A stretch of DNA of 64,000 bases, from contig NZ_AP024650.1 of the NCBI RefSeq assembly GCF_019977275.1, positions 2,232,001 through 2,296,000 on the forward strand, in the 5' to 3' direction. How positions within the stretch are numbered: position 1 is the stretch's first letter; each line of letters starts with the position of its first letter. Made by a program: the position numbers and the translations under genes. Source of the stretch: Arthrobacter sp. StoSoilB19. GTDB taxonomy: Bacteria; Actinomycetota; Actinomycetes; Actinomycetales; Micrococcaceae. Positions 48,724 through 57,044 of this stretch are shown piece by piece. The notes beneath the pieces are model-generated. The model ran no database searches. It had not been told where the DNA came from and saw only the letters and a list, made by a program, of their open reading frames with translations.

Positions 48724-48754
48724 CACACAAAAGCCCCTCGCCAAGGGAGGGGCT
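48724..48754 (-). terminator. leuS leader terminator hairpin
   Basis: On the leuS strand AGCCCCTC and GAGGGGCT form a stem with an inner CC/GG pair and one bulged base, followed directly by TTTTGTGT. It lies between the leader peptide and leuS, where an attenuator is expected. Confidence 0.75.
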
Positions 48755-48787
48755 GCCGCTCAGCTATCCGATATCCGGAGCCGGCGG

Positions 48788-48814
48788 CTAACTAAGCAGA
48801 AGGATCGCACGCAT
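48788..48814 (-). CDS. leuS leader peptide with three consecutive Leu codons
   Basis: A frame of eight codons reads MRAILLLS and stops at TAG. The Leu codons are CTT CTG CTT in a row. TAAAGT lies about 6 bases before the ATG, suggesting a leaderless transcript. The terminator hairpin follows about 34 nt after the stop. Confidence 0.7.
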   Translation of the reverse strand: MRAILLLS

Positions 48815-49169
48815 GGCTCTACTTTAGCGCACCCCCAGTGTAAACAAGTGCCGGATTACCGCCCAGCCGATGAGGGCACACGCCGGAGCCCGCATCCCCC
48901 TAAAGCCACCACCCCGAATTGGGTGCTCCCCCTACTGCCGGAGCCGCAAAGTTGAGGGGCTAAGTACTCTTGCCAAGTTATGCTATGCGGTCCACAGTGA
49001 TGGCAAGTCTGCGGGGTACTGAACGGTCTCAGGTCGAGGAGCCCGAAATGTGTTCTTGGCGTAGATTTCCCGCACGACAACTGGCGGACAGCAGCTTCGC
49101 CCCCGCAAAAGTAAAGGTCCGCACCGAAGCTCCCGGGTTGTGGGCCAGGCAATCACCGTGGTACTGGTC
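48815..49169. other. Intergenic region between leuS and the first RND permease
   Basis: About 350 bp without a credible gene on either strand. It should hold the leuS promoter (minus strand, TAAAGT near 48821) and that of the RND operon. CTTGCCAAG with TATGCT nearby (about 48970-48988) is a possible promoter region; no metal-sensor operator is recognised with confidence. Confidence 0.45.
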
Positions 49170-52100
49170 ATGACCGCCATAATTCGCTGGGCTGTCCAGT
49201 TCCGGTTGTTGGTCCTGGCATTGGCTGCGGGAATTCTCGCTTTTGGGTTATCAAGTTTGCCGGGCATGTCCGTTGATGCCTATCCGGAATTCGCCCCGCC
49301 GCAGGTGGAGATCCAGACGGAGGCCCTGGGGCTCTCGGCCGCCGAGGTGGAACAGCTCGTCACCTCCCCGATGGAGGCCGACCTGCTGAACGGCGTTGCC
49401 TGGGTGGAGGCGATCCGATCCAAGTCCCTCCCCGGGCTGTCCTCGATCCAGATGGTCTTCAAGCCGGGGACTGACCTTTTCCGGGCACGCCAGCTGGTCT
49501 CTGAGCGCCTTACCCAGGCCCGCGCACTGCCGAACGTGTCAGCAGCGCCGGTCCTCATGCAGCCGCTCTCATCCACCAGCCGGGTGATGATGATCAAGCT
49601 CACGTCAAAGGACATGTCGGCCATCGACATGTCTGTCCTGGCCCGCTGGACGATGAAGCCAGGCCTCCTGGCGGTGCCTGGTGTCGCCAACGTGGCCATC
49701 TGGGGCCAACGGGATCAGCAACTGCAGGTCCTGGTGGATCCGGGTCAGCTTGCAGCCAAAGGCGTCACGCTGGACGATGTCATCAAGACCACCGGCAACT
49801 CAGTATGGGTATCACCGCTGAGCTACCTGGAGGCCTCCACCCCGGGAACGGGCGGCTTCTTCGAGACCGGACACCAGCGGATCGGCGTCCAGCACGTCCT
49901 GCCAATCACCACTCCCCAGGACCTGGGTCAGGTTCCATTGGACAGTCCGGCGGGGAACCTCCTCCTGAAGGACGTCGCCACGGTTCAAACGGACCACCAG
50001 CCACTGATCGGCGATGCCCTCCTGAGCAAGGAAACCGAACTCCTCCTGGTGATCGAGAAATTCCCCGAGACCAACACCATGGACGTGACGCGGGGCGTGG
50101 ACGAGGCACTGCGCGCACTCCAGCCGGGCCTGCCCGGGGTACAGGTGGACACCACCGTTTACCGACAGGCGTCCTTCATCGAGGAGGAAGTCGGCGTAAT
50201 CGGCGTCGGCCTGCTCATCACATTGCTGGTCATCGTCGCGATGTTCTGGGCGTTCTTCCGGTCATGGCGTGCCGCTGTCATCAGCCTGGTCACCATCCCG
50301 GCGGCACTCACCGCGGCGGCCCTTGTCCTGTACTGGCGCGGGGTCGGGATGAACTCCATGGTGTTCGCGGGCATGGTGCTCGCCCTCGCGGTTATCGTAG
50401 GCGACGTCGCCGAGGACCTCAGTGGGGTGGTGGCGGCGAACCTTTCCGCCAGGAAACGCGGGGACGCGCTGCACGATACCCAGCGGGGCTCGGGCCTGGT
50501 TCCGGAGGCCCTTCGCTCGGTTCGTACTCCGATTCTCTACTCGCTGTTGATCATGGCGCTGGCCACGATGCCGGCATTCTTCTTCACAGGTGAGAATGGA
50601 GCCCTTTTCGGTCCACTTGTCCTGGCCTACCTGCTTGCCCTGGCAGTCTCGATGATCGTGGCGCTGGCCGTCACAGCCGCGCTGGTGTTCGTCCTCCCCG
50701 GAGCGTTGAACGCGCCGCGGGAACGCCGGTCGCTGAAGCGGCTCGAGGTGGGCTACGGCCGGCTCCTGGTCCGCCTGAGGGGAGGGGCTAAATGGATGTT
50801 CGCTGCTTCCGCCGTTGTGGCGCTGGCGGGGCTGGCCTTGATGCCCCAGCTGGCAGCCGGCCACCCCGTGGTACCGGTAATGGCGGACAAGACCCTGGTG
50901 GTGCACTGGAGCGCGATCGCTGGTACCTCGGACCAGGAAATGAGCCGGATCACGGAGGCGGCGGCGGGCGAGCTGCGCGGCGTGCCCGGCGTGGCCAATG
51001 TGGGAGGCCACGTTGGCCGGGCCATCACCTCCGACCAGGTCGGTGACGTAAGTTCGGGTGAACTTTGGGTCAGCGTGGCACACGATGCGTCCTTCAGGGA
51101 TACTGCTGCCGCCGTCAAGCAGGTCATTGCCGGCTACCCCGGGCTGACCAGCAAGGTATCGACCTATCCCCAGGAGCGCCTCGACGCGATCCGGGACGCT
51201 GCGGACAGCGGATTCGCCGTCCGGGTCTACGGCCTGGACCCCGCGATCCTGCGGCAGAAGGCGTCGGAGGTGCAGCAGATTCTGGAACACACCGCCGGCA
51301 TTGCGAACGCCCATGTTGACGTTCCCCCCGAGCAGCCCATTGCCGAGGTCACGGTTGACCTTGCCAAGGCGCAGAAGGCCGGCGTCGCCCCCGGGGATGT
51401 TCGACGCGCTGCGGCCGCCTTGGTGCAAGGTATCGAAGTGGGCAACCTCTACGAACAGCAGAAGGTCTTCTCGGTCATCGTCAAGGGGGTCCCGTCCACG
51501 CGGAACAGCCTGGACAGCGTTCGTGACCTGATCATCGACACCCCCAGCGGCGGGCATGCCCGCCTGGGCGACGTCGCCCAGGTCAATATGGTCGGAAACG
51601 AGTCCGTCATTCTTCACGATGACACCTATCGCCGCCTTGACGTGAAAGCCGATATCCAGGGCCGGCCCCTGAGCGACATCCAAAACGACATTAATGCGGG
51701 CCTCCAAAAGATGCAGTTCCCGATGTCGTACCACGCCGAAATCCTCACGCAGTATGCCCAGCAGCAAAGCAACATCCAGTGGCTCTGGTTGCTCGGAGCC
51801 ATTGCCGCGGCCGGCATCCTGGTGCTTCTGCAGACTGCTGCCGGAAGCTGGCGGCTCGCCGTCCCGCTCGCCCTGTGCCTGGTCCTTTCGCTCTCCGGAG
51901 GCGTGCTTGCCGCCCTGGTTACCGGGGCGGTAAATTCCCTGGTCGCACTGGTGGCGTTCGCCGTCGTGCTGGGGATCGCGGCCCGGGGCACCCTGCTGAT
52001 GGCGGAACGCGTCCGGACACTACAGGCCCGGGGCGGCGACGTGCCGATGCCTGGCCTGGTGGTCCATGCGGCGAGGGACAGGCTGGGTCCGACGTTGATG

Positions 52101-52328
52101 TCGGCCGGGATGACGGCACTTGCACTTGTGCCCCTCGTCCTGTTCGGCGGCGTGGCAGGAACGGAAATCATTCAACCGCTTGCCGTGATCATCTGGGGCG
52201 GCCTGCTGACCTCCACCCTGTCCACCCTGTTCGTGGTACCCGCCGTACTGCTCGCCTTCGCGCCGAAGGCACCAGCACACAGCGACGGCCACGCCACCTA
52301 TGAACCTACTGAAAACCAGGTTGTGTGA
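49170..52328 (+). CDS. RND permease 1, CusA/CzcA-like
   Basis: 1052 residues from ATG at 49170 (chosen because MTAIIRWAVQFRLL is a normal RND start; an upstream frame adds ten residues). Two large extracytoplasmic loops and about twelve helices are visible. The first loop opens with DAYPEFAPPQVEIQTEALG, like CusA/CzcA. The TM4 region reads VIVGDVAEDLSG: where most family members have Asp (as in VDDAxxxVEN) and Glu, this one has Gly411 and Ser418. It is followed by a lipoprotein gene overlapping by 1 bp and a second permease. Heavy-metal export is possible but not shown. Confidence 0.85.
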   Translation: MTAIIRWAVQFRLLVLALAAGILAFGLSSLPGMSVDAYPEFAPPQVEIQTEALGLSAAEVEQLVTSPMEADLLNGVAWVEAIRSKSLPGLSSIQMVFKPGTDLFRARQLVSERLTQARALPNVSAAPVLMQPLSSTSRVMMIKLTSKDMSAIDMSVLARWTMKPGLLAVPGVANVAIWGQRDQQLQVLVDPGQLAAKGVTLDDVIKTTGNSVWVSPLSYLEASTPGTGGFFETGHQRIGVQHVLPITTPQDLGQVPLDSPAGNLLLKDVATVQTDHQPLIGDALLSKETELLLVIEKFPETNTMDVTRGVDEALRALQPGLPGVQVDTTVYRQASFIEEEVGVIGVGLLITLLVIVAMFWAFFRSWRAAVISLVTIPAALTAAALVLYWRGVGMNSMVFAGMVLALAVIVGDVAEDLSGVVAANLSARKRGDALHDTQRGSGLVPEALRSVRTPILYSLLIMALATMPAFFFTGENGALFGPLVLAYLLALAVSMIVALAVTAALVFVLPGALNAPRERRSLKRLEVGYGRLLVRLRGGAKWMFAASAVVALAGLALMPQLAAGHPVVPVMADKTLVVHWSAIAGTSDQEMSRITEAAAGELRGVPGVANVGGHVGRAITSDQVGDVSSGELWVSVAHDASFRDTAAAVKQVIAGYPGLTSKVSTYPQERLDAIRDAADSGFAVRVYGLDPAILRQKASEVQQILEHTAGIANAHVDVPPEQPIAEVTVDLAKAQKAGVAPGDVRRAAAALVQGIEVGNLYEQQKVFSVIVKGVPSTRNSLDSVRDLIIDTPSGGHARLGDVAQVNMVGNESVILHDDTYRRLDVKADIQGRPLSDIQNDINAGLQKMQFPMSYHAEILTQYAQQQSNIQWLWLLGAIAAAGILVLLQTAAGSWRLAVPLALCLVLSLSGGVLAALVTGAVNSLVALVAFAVVLGIAARGTLLMAERVRTLQARGGDVPMPGLVVHAARDRLGPTLMSAGMTALALVPLVLFGGVAGTEIIQPLAVIIWGGLLTSTLSTLFVVPAVLLAFAPKAPAHSDGHATYEPTENQVV

Positions 52329-52780
52329 TGAAATCCATTCCAGCAGGGCCCGCCAGGAAGCACGCAGCCCTCATTATCGCGGCGTTCCTGTCACTCCTGG
52401 TTGCAGGGTGCGCCCAAGTGTCCGAAGCGGCGTCAGCCAACGACCCGGCGGCCATTGCCACGGTGCCGGGAACGGACCTTCACCGCATCACGCTCACCGA
52501 TCACGCTGTCCAACGCCTTGGGCTTACCACTGTCCAGGTGGCGACGGACCCCCAGACCGGGAAGCTCACCGTCTCCTATGCGGCCATCCTGTATGACAGC
52601 ACCGGCAAGACGTGGGTCTACACCAACCCCGAGCCCCTGGTTTACGTCCGCGCGCCAATCACCGTCGAACGCATCAACGCCGATGTTGCGCAGTTGGGCG
52701 ACGGGCCGCCTCCCGGCACAACGGTGGTGACCACGGGCGCTGAGGAGCTTTTTGGCGCGGAATTCGACACGGCCCAGTGA
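52328..52780 (+). CDS. Small lipoprotein, possible trimmed RND adaptor
   Basis: 150 residues. The lipobox LLVAGC places the lipid Cys at about residue 29. The mature part has beta-rich segments including LTVSYAAILYDSTGKTWVY and ends PPGTTVVTTGAEELFGAEF, which resembles the last beta domain of RND adaptor (membrane fusion) proteins. The rest of an adaptor is missing. The start overlaps the stop of RND permease 1 (TGATG), so it is probably translated coupled and belongs to the same complex. Confidence 0.7.
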   Translation: MKSIPAGPARKHAALIIAAFLSLLVAGCAQVSEAASANDPAAIATVPGTDLHRITLTDHAVQRLGLTTVQVATDPQTGKLTVSYAAILYDSTGKTWVYTNPEPLVYVRAPITVERINADVAQLGDGPPPGTTVVTTGAEELFGAEFDTAQ

Positions 52781-52781
52781 C

Positions 52782-55700
52782 ATGCGCTGGATAATCGGGG
52801 TCAGCCTCAGGTTTAGGACGATCGTCGTCGCCATCGCGTGTGCGGTCATGCTGCTCGGATCCCTGCAGCTGGGTGCCGCGTCCGTGGACGTCTTTCCCGA
52901 ATTCGCCCCACCCCGGGTCGAAATCCAGACCGCGTGCCTTGGCCTGACTGCCCAGGAAGTCGAAGAGCTGGTCAGCGTTCCCATCGAGGCAGCGGTAGGC
53001 GGCATGCCGGGACTGGACGAGCTGCGGTCCAAATCCGTTGCGCAGCTGTCTTCGATCGTGTTGCTCTTCCATCCGGGCACCGACCTGCTCAACGCCCGCC
53101 AGCAGGTCTCGGAACGCATGGCGTCCGTGACAGCGGCGCTGCCGACCTGGGCGGCCCCGCCGGTCATGCTGCAGCCGCTGTCCGCCACGAGCCGCGTGAT
53201 GAAGATAGGAATGACGTCATCCGAGCACTCGCTCATTGAGATGTCCATGCTGTCCTACTGGACCATCCGGGCCCGCCTCCTGCGGGTTCCCGGTGTGGCC
53301 AACGTGGCAATTTGGGGGGAACGGCTCCAGATGCTGCAGGTGCAGGTGGAACCCGACAAGCTCAAAGCCCAGGACGTTTCCCTCAACCAGGTCATGGAAG
53401 TCACCGCCGGCGCCCTCGACGCAGGCCTGCTCAGGTACTCGCCCGGAAGGTTCATCGGCACCGGGGGCTTTATTGACAGCCCCAACCAGAGAATGGGGGT
53501 TCGGCACGTCCAGCCGATAAAGACTCCCGCCGACCTGGCCCAGGTGACGATCCGTGAAAAGGACGGCGTGCCCCTCCACCTTGGCGACGTAGCCCAAGTA
53601 GTGGAAGACCACCAGCCACTCATCGGTGACGCCGTCATCAATAGCGGCCATGGGCTCATGCTCATTGTCGAGAAACTGCCCTGGGGCAACACCCTGGACG
53701 TGACCAAGGGCGTTGAGGAGGCCCTGCATGAGTTGCAGCCCGGCTTGAGTGGAATCAGCTTCGACACCACTATCTTCCGCCCGGCAAGCTTTGTGGAGGA
53801 ATCCATCTCCAACCTCAGCCTGGCCCTGCTGCTCGGCTGCCTGCTCGTCGTCCTGATCCTGGGCGCTTTCCTCTTCCAATGGCGGACAGCCCTCATCAGC
53901 CTCATCGCGATTCCGCTGTCCTTGCTCACAGCTGCCCTGGTCCTGTATTTCACCGCGAGTTCGATCAACACGATGGTCCTTGCGGGGCTGGTTATTGCGG
54001 TCGGTGTCGTGGTCGATGACGCCATCATCGACGTCGAAAACATCATGCGGCGGCTGCGGCAGCACCGCGCCCGGGGCAGCGGCGAATCCACGTCCTCGGT
54101 GGTGTTGAAAGCCTCGCTCGAGATGCGGAGCCCCATCGTCTATGCCACCCTGATCATTGTGGTGGCGGCAGTACCCATCTTCTTCCTGGATGGACTGACG
54201 GGCGTCTTCTTCCGGCCGCTGGCAATCACCTACACGCTGGCAGTACTCGCCTCAATGCTGGTGGCGCTGACGGTCACTCCGGCCCTGGCACTGATCCTCC
54301 TCGGTAACGCCAAACTGGAGGAGCGTGACGCTCCCCTCGTCCGCGTGCTCAAGCGCGGCTACCACGCGGTCCTGTCAGGCATGATGAAGCGGCCCCGCTA
54401 CGGCTACGCGGGATTCGGAGTCGTCGCCCTGGCAGGTTTGGCGATAGCACCCCTCCTGGGCTCATCCCTGTTCCCCACTTTCAAGGAACGGGACTTCCTG
54501 ATGCACTGGGTCTCACAGCCGGGAACGTCAGCCGCGGAGGAATATCGGATCTCGCAGCGCGGCTGCGAGGAGTTCCTCAAAGTGCCCGGCGTCCTGAATT
54601 GCGGTACACACATTGGTCAGGCCTTCACCGCCGACGAGATTGTTGGCGTCAACGCGGGCGAGCACTGGATCAGCATTGACCGTCACGCCAACTACGACGA
54701 GACGCTCGCCGCCGTGCAGGACGTTGTCAACGGGTATCCCGGCCTGCACCGGGACGTCCAGACCTACCTGAAGGAACGGATCGAAGAGGTCCTCACGGGA
54801 GCCAGTGAGCCGATCCTCGTCCGCGTTTACGGGGATGACCTCAACGTGCTGCGTGAACAGGCCCAACGGGTCAAAGACATCCTGGACGGCATCCACGGCA
54901 CCCAGGACGCCCATGTCTCCCTTGAGGTTGAGGTCCCGCAGATCTCTGTCACGGTCAACCTGGCCCAGGCACAGAAATACGGACTGAAACCTGGCGATGT
55001 GAGACGTGCGGCAGCCACGCTCGTGGCTGGCGAGGAGGTAGGCGACGTCTTCCGCGACGGACGTGCCTACGACGTCCACGTCTGGAGCACTCCCGCCACC
55101 CGGTCCAGCGTTACCAGCATCGAAGACCTGCCGATCGACACGCCCACCGGCCAGCGGGTCCGCCTCGCTGACCTGGCCACCGTGGCCCTTCAGCCGGTGC
55201 CGAACCAGATTGACCGTACGAACGGATCGCGCCGCGTTGAAGTTGGATCGTTCCTGGCATCGGGCGCAGACCTCGGCAACGTCGCCCGCGAGCTGCAGCA
55301 ACGCCTTGACACCCTGGACCTGCCGGCCGGTTACAGCGTGCAGCTGCTAGGCGAATACACCGAACGTGAGGCGGCCACGAACCGCCTGATGATTTTCGCC
55401 GCCGCTGCCCTCGTCCTGATCCTCCTGCTCCTCCAAACATCATTCCGGAGCTGGCGGCTCGCCGTACTGTCCCTTCTGACCCTGCCGATCGCCTTGGTGG
55501 GCGGGGTTTTCGCCGCTTTCATGTCCGGCGGGATCCTTTCCCTGGGCTCGGTTGTGGGCTTCCTGACGGTGATGGGTATCGCTGCGCGCAACGGCATTTT
55601 GCTCATCAGCCACTGCCAGCATCTGGAAAGGGACGAGGGTGAGACCTTTGGCCGTGACCTGGTGCTGCGCGGGGCAGCCGAGCGGCTGTCCCCGATCCTC

Positions 55701-55925
55701 ATGACCACCCTGGCAACCGGATTGGCCCTGGTGCCCCTGGTGGTCATGGGGAATGTCCCGGGCCACGAAATCGAACACCCCATGGCAGTGGTCATCCTGG
55801 GCGGCCTCGTCACGTCCACCCTGCTGAACCTCTTCATTGTGCCGTCGCTGTACCTCCGCTTCGCCAAGCGGCGCCCGGCCCGCGGCACTCGCCGCCCCAA
55901 CCCGGAACCAGCCCCCGCTGGATAG
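52782..55925 (+). CDS. RND permease 2, CusA/CzcA-like
   Basis: 1047 residues, starting 1 bp after the lipoprotein stop. Same layout as permease 1: first loop begins DVFPEFAPPRVEIQTACLG, and TM4 reads VGVVVDDAIIDVENIMRR, keeping Asp412 and Glu419 in the places of the proton-relay Asp and Glu of CzcA. The pair of permeases with a shared lipoprotein suggests a single complex. The substrate is unknown; heavy metals are a guess from family resemblance. Confidence 0.87.
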   Translation: MRWIIGVSLRFRTIVVAIACAVMLLGSLQLGAASVDVFPEFAPPRVEIQTACLGLTAQEVEELVSVPIEAAVGGMPGLDELRSKSVAQLSSIVLLFHPGTDLLNARQQVSERMASVTAALPTWAAPPVMLQPLSATSRVMKIGMTSSEHSLIEMSMLSYWTIRARLLRVPGVANVAIWGERLQMLQVQVEPDKLKAQDVSLNQVMEVTAGALDAGLLRYSPGRFIGTGGFIDSPNQRMGVRHVQPIKTPADLAQVTIREKDGVPLHLGDVAQVVEDHQPLIGDAVINSGHGLMLIVEKLPWGNTLDVTKGVEEALHELQPGLSGISFDTTIFRPASFVEESISNLSLALLLGCLLVVLILGAFLFQWRTALISLIAIPLSLLTAALVLYFTASSINTMVLAGLVIAVGVVVDDAIIDVENIMRRLRQHRARGSGESTSSVVLKASLEMRSPIVYATLIIVVAAVPIFFLDGLTGVFFRPLAITYTLAVLASMLVALTVTPALALILLGNAKLEERDAPLVRVLKRGYHAVLSGMMKRPRYGYAGFGVVALAGLAIAPLLGSSLFPTFKERDFLMHWVSQPGTSAAEEYRISQRGCEEFLKVPGVLNCGTHIGQAFTADEIVGVNAGEHWISIDRHANYDETLAAVQDVVNGYPGLHRDVQTYLKERIEEVLTGASEPILVRVYGDDLNVLREQAQRVKDILDGIHGTQDAHVSLEVEVPQISVTVNLAQAQKYGLKPGDVRRAAATLVAGEEVGDVFRDGRAYDVHVWSTPATRSSVTSIEDLPIDTPTGQRVRLADLATVALQPVPNQIDRTNGSRRVEVGSFLASGADLGNVARELQQRLDTLDLPAGYSVQLLGEYTEREAATNRLMIFAAAALVLILLLLQTSFRSWRLAVLSLLTLPIALVGGVFAAFMSGGILSLGSVVGFLTVMGIAARNGILLISHCQHLERDEGETFGRDLVLRGAAERLSPILMTTLATGLALVPLVVMGNVPGHEIEHPMAVVILGGLVTSTLLNLFIVPSLYLRFAKRRPARGTRRPNPEPAPAG

Positions 55926-55966
55926 CGGCAGGGTGCACAAAACCCACTCACAACGAAAGGCCGGCC

Positions 55967-56866
55967 ATGTTCCATCGACAAAAGCGATTCACCGCATACG
56001 GTTCCACGCTCATGCTTGTCCTGGCGACGCTCACCGTGACGTCCGCCGCCACCGCGGCCGCGGCACAACAACCACCGGAGCTCTGCGGTCCCGGCTCTGC
56101 GATCATCTTCGACCCTTCTGATTTCCAGACAAAACCGCATATCGACAACAAATGGTTCCCGCTCAAGCCGGGCATGCAATTCACAACCACTGGGGAGGTG
56201 TCCTCTTCGGACGGCGTCCACGCGCACAGCGTGGTCAGCACCGTGACAGGGCTGACGAAAGTGATTGACGGCATCACCACGCAGGTGGTGTGGGACCGCG
56301 ATTATGACAACGGCGAACTGGTCGAATCCGAGCTGGCGTTCTTCGCGCAGAGCACCAGCGGCGCCGTCTGGCTGTTCGGCGAATACCCCGAGGAATACGA
56401 AAACGGCAAGTTGGCCGGCGCACCAAGCACCTTCATCAGCGGCATCGCGAAGGCGCAGGCCGGTATCGCAATGAAGGCCACGCCCCGGACAGATACTCCT
56501 CCGTATGTGCAGGCGTACGCACCGAAGGTGGATTTCCTTGACTGCGGGCAAGTCTTCAAGCAGGACCAGCACGTTTGTGTTCCTACGGGCTGCTACAACG
56601 ACGTGCTGGTGATCGATGAATTCAACCCTCTGGAACCACCTGACGCCGGGCATCAGCGAAAGTTCTATTCAGCCGGAACCGGGCTGGTGAAGGTCACTGC
56701 AGTGGGCGGTTCCGACCAGGAATTCATGGATCTGGTGAAAGTGCGGCAGCTGGATGCCCGGCACTTCGCCCGTGTCAATGAGGAGGCCCTGGAGCAGGAC
56801 GCGAGGGGCTACGAGGTCAGCAGGAGCGTTTACGCGAAGACACCGCGGGCCCAACTCTGCGATTGA
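55967..56866 (+). CDS. Conserved secreted protein of unknown function
   Basis: 299 residues with a signal peptide (about 1-35, cleavage near AAAAQ). The mature part has few hydrophobic stretches and looks beta-rich; motif NKWFPLKPGMQFTTTGEV and two pairs of Cys (CGQVFK, CVPTGC) could form disulfides. No family name is recognised. It lies 41 bp after RND permease 2, with GAAAGG before the ATG, and is followed by a terminator, so it is likely the last gene of that operon. Confidence 0.7.
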   Translation: MFHRQKRFTAYGSTLMLVLATLTVTSAATAAAAQQPPELCGPGSAIIFDPSDFQTKPHIDNKWFPLKPGMQFTTTGEVSSSDGVHAHSVVSTVTGLTKVIDGITTQVVWDRDYDNGELVESELAFFAQSTSGAVWLFGEYPEEYENGKLAGAPSTFISGIAKAQAGIAMKATPRTDTPPYVQAYAPKVDFLDCGQVFKQDQHVCVPTGCYNDVLVIDEFNPLEPPDAGHQRKFYSAGTGLVKVTAVGGSDQEFMDLVKVRQLDARHFARVNEEALEQDARGYEVSRSVYAKTPRAQLCD

Positions 56867-56906
56867 GCCTCGGAACCGGACATCTCCTGACCGGAGCCCG
56901 TGAACA

Positions 56907-56938
56907 GGGAGGGCGGCACCAATGCCGCCCTCCCTTTT
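56907..56938 (+). terminator. Terminator after the RND operon
   Basis: GGGAGGGCGGCA and TGCCGCCCTCCC form a 12-bp stem with loop CCAA, followed by TTTT. Confidence 0.88.
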
Positions 56939-57031
56939 CACTGCTGTCCGGATTGTTCACTGCTGTCCGGATTGTACACTGCTGCCCGGACTGTTCACTG
57001 CTGCCCGGATTGTCCACTGCTGTCCGGGCCG
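56937..57031. repeat. 19-bp tandem repeat array, five units
   Basis: Units begin at 56937, 56956, 56975, 56994 and 57013, consensus TTCACTGCTGYCCGGATTG, with 1-4 differences in the later units. It lies between the terminator and the 3' end of glpK. Confidence 0.85.
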
Positions 57032-57044
57032 CAGAGAGTGCTGC

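Noticed and set aside
48715..48850. T-box riboswitch upstream of leuS
   Set aside because: No AGGGTGGNACCGCG motif or specifier stem is seen; the Leu-rich leader frame and hairpin explain the region better.
56937..57031. CRISPR array
   Set aside because: The 19-bp units are directly adjacent with no spacers, and no cas gene is in the window.
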